DNA from: DTLC01 sp964555645 | Lineage (GTDB): Bacteria; Verrucomicrobiota; Verrucomicrobiia; Limisphaerales; DTLC01 | NCBI GenBank assembly: GCA_964555645.1 | Contig: CAZKTA010000040.1 | Span: forward strand, 1-10,711 | Length of the DNA: 10,711 bases | Direction: 5' to 3' | Shown here: piece after piece, positions 1-7,900 of the stretch | Numbering within the stretch: the first letter of the stretch is position 1 | Layout: each line of letters starts with the position of its first letter | Program-made: the position numbers and the translations under genes | Notes under the pieces: model-generated | Databases searched by the model: none | What the model saw: the letters and a program-made list of their open reading frames with translations, nothing else | What the model was told of the DNA's origin: nothing

Positions 1-1920
1 GACCACGCCGTTGAAATTTGTATGCCGGATGAGGTTGCCGAGCAAGTCGTAACCGAAGGATTCGGACTGGTTGCCGGGCAGGATGGCGCGGGTGCGCCGG
101 CCCATTGAATCGTACTCGAAGCGGTTGGTGCGGTTGAGCGCGTCAATTTGCTGGAGCAGGTTGCCGGCCTCGTCATAGACGTACGTGGCCCAGGTGGCGT
201 CGGATGTGCCCCAGGCGTTTGTCACGGCAATCAACCGGCCCAGACCGTCGTAGCCAAAGCGCGTGACGATGTTGTCCTGATTTGTCTCAGCGACACGGCG
301 GCCTGCGGCGTCGTAGCCGGTGAAGGTCTTGGTGCCGTCAGGGAATCGGACTTCCACGAGTCGGTTGAGGGCGTCATAGATGTTGGTTGTCACCCGGTTC
401 AGCGCGTTGGTGAAGTAGATTTGGTTGCCGCGCTCGTCGTAGCCGTAGCCATAGACGGTTTGGACGGGTGTGCCCAGTGCGTTTGTGACGGCGATGCGCT
501 GGCCGGCGCGGTCGTAGCCGAAGGCGTTGGTGGTGCCGCGGGCGTCAATGGAGAAGCGCACTCGGCCAAGGTCGTCATACACGGTGGTGTTGGTGGTGTT
601 GTCAGCGTAAACGCTGGACACCAAACGGCCGAGGGCGTCATAGAAGCTGGTGGTGACGTGGCCGAGGCGGTTTGTGGTGTGAGTGCGTCGGCCTTCGGCG
701 TCGTAGCCGTAGGATTCAAAGGAGTTATCCGGATAAATGATGCGGACAAGCTGTCCGCGCTCCGAATATTGGTAGGTGGTGGTGCGGTTCAGGGCGTCAA
801 TGGTGGCTTGTTGTCTGCCGAGTGCGTTATAGATGGTGGTGTTTGTGCTGCCGTTGGGGGCGATGGAGTGGATGGGGCGGTTTTGGGCGTCGTAGATGGT
901 GATATTGGTTGCGCCCGTCCAGTTGCCGTTGACGCGCCGCCAGGTGACGGATTGAGTCTGGTTACCGTTGGCGTCATAGGCAAAGGAGTTGGTGCTGAGG
1001 ATGGTAGTGCCGTTGGCGGCAAAGGTGGCTGTGCCGATGAGGTTACCCAAGCCATCATAGTAATTTGAGACGATCGTGCCGATGGCATCGCGCGAGCTGA
1101 TAAGCAGACCCCGGTCGTTGTAGAAGTTGGTGGTGGAGTTGCCCAGGGCGTCGGATGTACCGGTGAGGTTGCCCTTGTCATCGTAGAAATTGGTGGTTCC
1201 GCGCAGACAATTGCAGGAAGCGTCCCAGGTCAGGCTCTCAGTCAATTGTCCCCACCTGTTGTAATTGAACACGTTACTGCGGCCTAGCGGGTCGTAGCTG
1301 GCCAGCAGGAGGTTGTTGGCGTCATAGACGAATCGGTTAGTGGCGTGAGGTTGGCCGTTCAGGAAGACGATTTCGTTGGTCTTGTTGTTATTGTCGTCAT
1401 AGGCCATGAGTGTGACGCCGGCAAGAGCGTTTGTGATGGCGGTGACGTTACCGCGCAGGTCATAGACGTAGGAGTTGGTGTTGCCGAGGCGGTCAACCAC
1501 CTTTTGGACCTGGCGGTCGGTTTCGTAGATGAACCGGGTGATTTTGCCGTCTGCATCTTCGATTTTCTCGATGCGGCCGTGGTCGTCGTAGAAAGTTTTT
1601 GCCACGCTAACACCGCGCGGGTCAATGATGCCAACCAGATAGTGTGACGATGGTTTGTTGGTGTACACGTACTTTGTGATTTCGTAAGTGCGCGTATCGT
1701 GATCGACGAGTTTGTGAACTTCGACGAGGTTGCCATTAGTTGGGTCGTAGATGTATTGGAGAGTAGGCATGGGGAAGAACTGTGTCCCGGTGCGTGCGAT
1801 TGAGTTGGGGTCATAGATAGCGACGATACGGTTGTTGTGTAAGGGATCGCGTTGGATCTTAAGGGATCTAGTTGGGTTACCAGTCGGGTCATAATGAGTG
1901 ATTGATTCGGGCTCGATCTG
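1..1920 (-). other. RHS/YD-repeat core, at least 28 repeats, residues 2931-3570 (runs off the window)
   Basis: About 28 YD motifs of the form x-Y-D-x-x-G-R/N-L occur at roughly 21- to 23-residue spacing, starting at HYDPTGNP and ending at GYDLLGNLIRHT at the window edge. Examples are FYDALGRLVSS, GYDRAGQRIAV, IYDALNRLVEV and GYDGLGRLIAV. In RHS, TcC and teneurin structures such repeats spiral into a hollow shell holding the autoproteolysed C-terminal domain. The aspartyl-protease-like RHS core-end motif and any C-terminal effector are not in the window. The repeats are well diverged from each other at DNA level, unlike the Ig duplications, so this is an old array. Confidence 0.97.
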
Positions 1921-4900
1921 TAAGACGTCACCAGAAGGCCGTTCAATGCGTGACAGATAAAGCCTGCCCCATGCATGAACATAAAGTTCTCCGGTCAGGT
2001 TCCCAAAAGTCGGGTCGTCTTCCCAATGTCCACGGTAAATGGATTCCAATGCGTTCAGAAGTGTGCTGCGGACACGTAGGTCTTCTCGTTCAAGGATATA
2101 CCGAGTGCCGTCGAGTGTCTCTAGCACGAACCCACGGAAGTCGAAATGCCTGAGCGAAGTGAAGAGTCCTGCCGACGACCAGACAGCTAATTTGCCGAGA
2201 ACAATCAACTCTGGCTGGTCAAGGCAATAGAGTTTAGCCTGTACACCCGGAGGCGAGTGCCACTTGGGCTTGTAGCACCCCCTGTAGTCGCTGCCCATAG
2301 AGCATGCGCAAGGTCCTTCAAGGTAAAATGCGAATGTGGTGCGGCGGCCATCGGGCAGGGTAAGCGTAACATCGTACCCGCCACCCATGCGTAGGCTGAA
2401 AGGCTCGCCATCGTCATCCACCACCTGCTCACGCCATTCATTGATTTGTGCATTCAGGTCGTGAAGCGCCAAGGTCCAACCTGGGCCAAAGTCGGTATTA
2501 GTCGAGGTATTCCGGGAATCATAAGTGCGGACGACTGTAATTGGGATCCCGTTGACTGGGATGACGAGGTCTTCGACGCTGAAAGTGAACTGGCCAAGCT
2601 TCAGTTGAGCATCCAAGATGAATCTTTTGCGGTCGCTGGTCAGGCTGTATCCATCGGTAACGTTAAGCTCGATTTCGTAAGTGCCATTTTCAAACTGCTC
2701 AAGGTTAAGCGCAGTGAGCACGAGGTTTGTGCCGCCTTTTGGTTTGCTCTGGAGCTGTATGAAGCCTGGGGTTAGTTCAGACAAGAAATTGCCTTCGGCG
2801 TCGTAAAGCAGCACTTGAAACTTAATGTTTGTGTCTTCTGGGTCTGGGTCGCCGATTGTGCCGACGAGATTAGTGATGGCTTGGTGGATAACTGGCAACT
2901 CTGGCACCGGGCTTGAGCGAGCAGCGTCAAGATTCGCGACGAAGTTGGAGATACCAGCTAAAGGCGGCGAGTTACCAAACGGGGCTTCTACGTAACCGGA
3001 GACCCAGTCTGCCCGGCCTTGGTTACCGTTGGTATCTGTGGCTACTGCGCACAGCCAGAGACGACCCGCAGGCGGATTAACCCAAACGAACCGGAAGCCG
3101 TCAATCGGATTCGTGCTTGTGCCCAATGGACGGTCTTCCAAGAAGTAAGTGACGTTTGTAACAGTTGGTGAGGCTGCCACGGTAAGGATTAGGTTGGTGG
3201 TTTGTCCTTTTGGCGGCAGTTGCAGATAAAAACCGTCGAGCGGTGAGATGAAGTTAACGGTTGGAGGAGGCTCATAAGTGATACGTACAGTTACTTTGGC
3301 CCAAGCACGCCCGCCGTTGACATCGGCGACAAGATAATAAAATACCACATCTCCGTACACGTACGGCTCGGGCGAATAATAAATCGCGTCGCCACTGAGC
3401 CAGTTGGTGCCGCTATTGGGTCGAGTGAAATCAATGACGGTCAAAGGATCGAGGTTAAGGTCATAGTCATTGTCCAAAACGTGGATCGGCCATGCCGCAG
3501 GTCTGTTTGTACACATTGGAATGAACACAATATCATCTACAGCTATTGGCGGGGCATTGGTAGCTGACCCAGGCAAAGGTTGAACGGTGATTTGTACCGG
3601 TTCGGACACAGCGAACTGGTTGAGGGCGTTGATAGCGTATGCGTACAGTGTATAAGAGCCTGGTGGCACAAGCATCCATGTAAAAGTGTAGGGTGCGTTA
3701 GTAACCTCGCCAATCATGTAAATGGTTTGTTGTGAGGGGTCTTGTGTGGAATACACAAAAACGACATTTGTGATGGGTGGGCCGGCGTTGTTTGTAACCT
3801 CGGCTGCGAGTGTGATATTGTTATAAGCGGCGAAGATGGCATTACTGGCTGGAGCGGTTAAACGCACCCCAAGGTCGGTACCCATCATGTTGGTGACCAA
3901 CACGTCGAAAAATATTTGGAATTCCAAATAATCCCACATCCAACTGTACTTGATGGTAAGAGCTGCTTTTGCTCTACCCATTGCGATGCTGGTGATGATG
4001 ACGCTGATATTTGTTGTTTGGCCGCTTTCGAGGAATTTGAAGTCAATGTTAGGGGTGATTTCGAATTCACAAGCATCGCCTGAGACATCAGTTTGGATAA
4101 CTTGAAATTGCAAATACCCGGGCGGGTTTTGTGCTGACGTCGGGGTCGCGTTAGATAGCGTGAATATATTGGTAATTTCCAGGTTCAGACTTGCCCGCAC
4201 GAAGATGGTGCTGCCGTTGAGCAACCGGTTGGTTCCCCAATAAACGTCCAACTTGGGCGCATAACTTATCGGTGTGTTGGTTACATACACAAAAACATTG
4301 GTTGTGGCAAACGCGCCATTGGGGCGGGCGACCGTCCAAGTAAAGATATCCGTTCCGTCCCAGTTCTGAGGAGGTGTGCGCGGTGGTGTGTACAACAAGC
4401 AAACACAATGCCTGGGGTGCGCGTTTTCTCGGCAGGAAACACAACTATAATCGCGCCTCAAAGACCCGTAGAGAGGTTGCGTAAATGCGGCAATAAACTC
4501 GTCGCCTTCGGCCCAGCAAAAAGGCGCATTGCGATATACACATAATTCTGTTACCTCGTTTGAGGGTACGGCATATTCCCACTGACCAGTGAGGCATAAG
4601 GTCAGGTTTGTATTTCCGAGCACGGGGTTTGTCTTGATGACATCCACAAGTACTACGGCCCTGCTGAAAGTACCTAAAGCATCTGTGATGGTGTAGGTGA
4701 ATCGGTCCTCGCCGTAGAAACCGTGCTCCGATGAGTAAACAATTACGGTGCCCGGCTGCATTAGTCGGCCTCTATGGACAATAGGGGCAGAGTTGGTTGT
4801 AGCTGAGCCATGGCGTGCTGGTGCGCACGAAACAATTCGTACAGCGGCGCCTTTTAATGCATCGTTGGCAAGCACATCCAACACGTTGTTTGTGGTGCCC

Positions 4901-7900
4901 TGAATGACCGTAAACCTATCAGACTTTGCGTAGTTGCCGGATTCATCTGGGATCGCACCTGTTGTGGGCTTTGGTACGGCCGTCAGGCTGCGGAGAACAG
5001 GCGTGATGTCGATATTATTTGTATTCCTGGATAATGTAACGCGAATTTGGAGGTATCGACCCCAAATGCCGTTGGTTTCTACGCCATTGGCCACCTTAAC
5101 GAATGAGTCGGCCTGCCTGTAAAGGTCCATGTAGTTGGTAGCTGCGCATACTTCGACCTTAACGTCCGTACCCGGCGGGGTTGTGGCATCCCAGAGAAAC
5201 AGCCCCCACTCACGGTTAGTGCCGCTGTCATGAACAACACTCCAAAATCCGGAGGGACACGTTGAACCCACGGACACATACCCAGTCATGTCACTATAGT
5301 TGTACGGGTGGGCAGTGCGGTTCTGAGGGTCCGGATCCAAGTCTACAACCAGGTCCACAGCCCCCAATCTATGGCCTGTGCGCAGCATTGGGCCCTTGTT
5401 GGGGTCAATGCGCATAACGGTGCCGCCTTGATTTGCAACCCAGACCTTGCCGAAGGCATCAACTGCCACCCCCATTGGACCACCTTGACTGCCTATTACC
5501 GAAGGCCCACAAGGCAACTGGATGTGACCCCAAAATGTGCCATCAGTACGCATGCGGAAAACCGACATTCCGCCCGAGACGGCAATCCAGACGTTGCCAT
5601 CGTAGTCAACGGCTACGCCGCGCAACCGACCTTGCGCCAGCACGGAGTTAAACGTACTGAAGTCATAATTGGTGTAAACTAGAGTTAGGGGGTCAATTTT
5701 ATAAACGCTGTTCGAATCGTAAACAGTTCCCCAAATTTCGCCTGTGATTGGGTCTATTCCCAAACCGTACACAACAATGCCAACATCTGTACCAACGTAT
5801 TCATTGTTGGTAACAACTGGCGGATAGGCACTCAAATCGAAACGTTTTCCGATGTCGAACATAAGAAGGGAGCTTCCGAAGCCTGAGGACCACAAGACAC
5901 CACTCTTATCAATCAGCCCGCCATACCCTCCTACAAGTGGTAAAAATATAGTGTCTGCGATAACCTCACCAGTCTTGCCATCAACCATAACGTGGTATTT
6001 GGAACGTCCCCCAACCCAAACATTGTTATTTGCATCGATTGCGACGGTTCTGGTGTTGGTGCATGGGACTAATGTGAAGTTTAATATGCACTCGTCTGTT
6101 GCGCAGCTGGCTCCGTTTGTAAGTGAGCCCGGCCAAGGTAGTACATTCGTAAGCCCAAATGAGGTATGAATGTACCCGTCGCCGTCTCGATCAACTGCGG
6201 TGCAGTATTTGAATGGAGGTCTGATGTATTCGCCATTTGGGTCCACAATGAAGTTGGTGACGATCCCCGTTTCGTCCTTTTGGACCCAGCCGCGAGTACC
6301 ACCAACGACCAAGCCCACACGGGTGATCGAGCCCCAGTAGATGTCGTCTATAAAGACATTATTCCTATTGGCGACCCAGACATTGCCATATTTGTCCACA
6401 GTTGTGCGTGAAGGATCCAGACCGCGTAATCCGAAGTAGTTAGCTGTAGTCTCAGGGGCGGTACCGTACTCGCCCAATACTTGGCCGGTGATGGCATCGA
6501 TCCGAACAATCGTCCCACGCCCAGAACAAGCCACCCAAACATATGGAAACGGTTCGATCGTGCGGTTAAGCTGTAGTTGGTCAGGCACTTCGTCGTAGTT
6601 GACGTTCAACAGCATACCTTCCTCAAAGTCAGCATCGTAGGTCCAGGTACGGCTGCCATTGGGTAACACTGTAATTGTGCATTCATCGTGTGTATTGGTC
6701 AGGCCGTCAAAAGCGCTCAGGCGGATGACGTACAGGCCCGGTTGCGTAAGTCCAGTCACAGGCGTGGTTAGTTTACCGATTGGTTGGACGATGGCCGGGT
6801 TAGCTCCGGGCGGCGCTGACACAACTGACCACACGACACTCATTTGTCGCAGGAACCCGTCGTCCATTGCGCTGCCAGTCAATGTAACTTCTGCGTTGGG
6901 TAGATAAATGACCTTGTCCGGGCCGGCATCGACCACCGGCGGACGGTTTGTGAATACGGTAATGATTACGTCGTCGGTGTCTTCAGAACAACTGTTACTA
7001 CCTGTAAGGCGAAGCACGTATTGGCCTGGGGCGCCAAAAGTGGCGGCGGTGTTGGTCTGGGCCGGGTTCACAAAGCTTACCTGGGCCGGGCCCGAGACCT
7101 GTGTCCAAACGTACGTTGCTGAACTGCCGTGCGCCAGTCCACGACCCTGGAGTTGAATTGTGACTGTCGGATTTGTCATCAATATGGCTTGGAGCGGCCC
7201 GGCGTCGACCTGGACAAGTGCTTGGATTGTGATCGAGACCGCAGCGGATGTACTGTTTAGTCCTTGGTTGTCCAGTGCCACTGCGGTAACGGAGTATGTG
7301 CCTGGAGTTGGCCTGAACTCGGGCAAGGCGTATGTGCTTGACCCAATCCGAAGGCCGTCGCCAATCCACACCGAGTCAGAGTAGAAGCTGACGCGGGCGA
7401 TCTCACCGTCCGGATCGGCAGCCAATGCAGTTAGGCTGAGTGCTCCTCCACTGCATGCGACATGGCCATTTGTGGGGGCAATGATTTGCACCGATGGTGG
7501 TGTTGGTTGTGGACTTATAACCGTCAGTGTGGCGGTGTTGGTCACTGGTTGTCCGCATTGGCCAGACACCACTATGGTGTAACTGCCGGCGTCTGCTTGA
7601 GTTACATTAGACAAAACCAGGCAACTGGAAATTTGGTTGGTGAGAAGCGCATTGTTCTTGTACCAGGTGTAGCTAAAAGGCCCGTCGCCGGATACAGCTA
7701 CACAGAAAACCACGTTTGCGCCTGCGTTGGTCGTGACGCTTGCAGGGTTGGTGGTGATCACCGGGCCAAATAGCACACTCAGTACCGCATTGGAACTTAT
7801 GACCGAACCACAACTGTTGCTGACCAACACCGAGTAATTACCCGCATTGGCAGCCTGGACATTGGTGATGACCAGGCAATTGCCGACCGCACCCGCAATG

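Noticed and set aside
148..1068. A 306-codon plus-strand open frame
   Set aside because: It lies exactly antisense to the YD repeats. Its composition (Val, Gly and Ala rich, no recognisable domain) is what the complement of repeated Tyr-Asp-Ala-Leu-Gly-Arg codons gives. The minus frame has clear homology and the plus frame has none.
1359..1982. A 207-codon minus-strand open frame starting MFMHGAGF
   Set aside because: It is in a different frame from the YD-repeat reading and its Thr/Ser/Pro-rich translation matches no domain; the RHS frame runs through the same DNA with unbroken homology.
5392..6660. Functional virginiamycin B (streptogramin) lyase
   Set aside because: The fold resemblance rests on blade motifs shared by many propellers; I could not identify the catalytic His/Glu set and the context is a giant surface protein, so an antibiotic-resistance call is not supported.
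6081..7384. Several plus- and minus-strand open frames of 60-125 codons over the propeller and PKD regions
   Set aside because: All are out of frame with the propeller and PKD motifs, lack domain signatures and overlap each other; they are chance frames inside a long gene.
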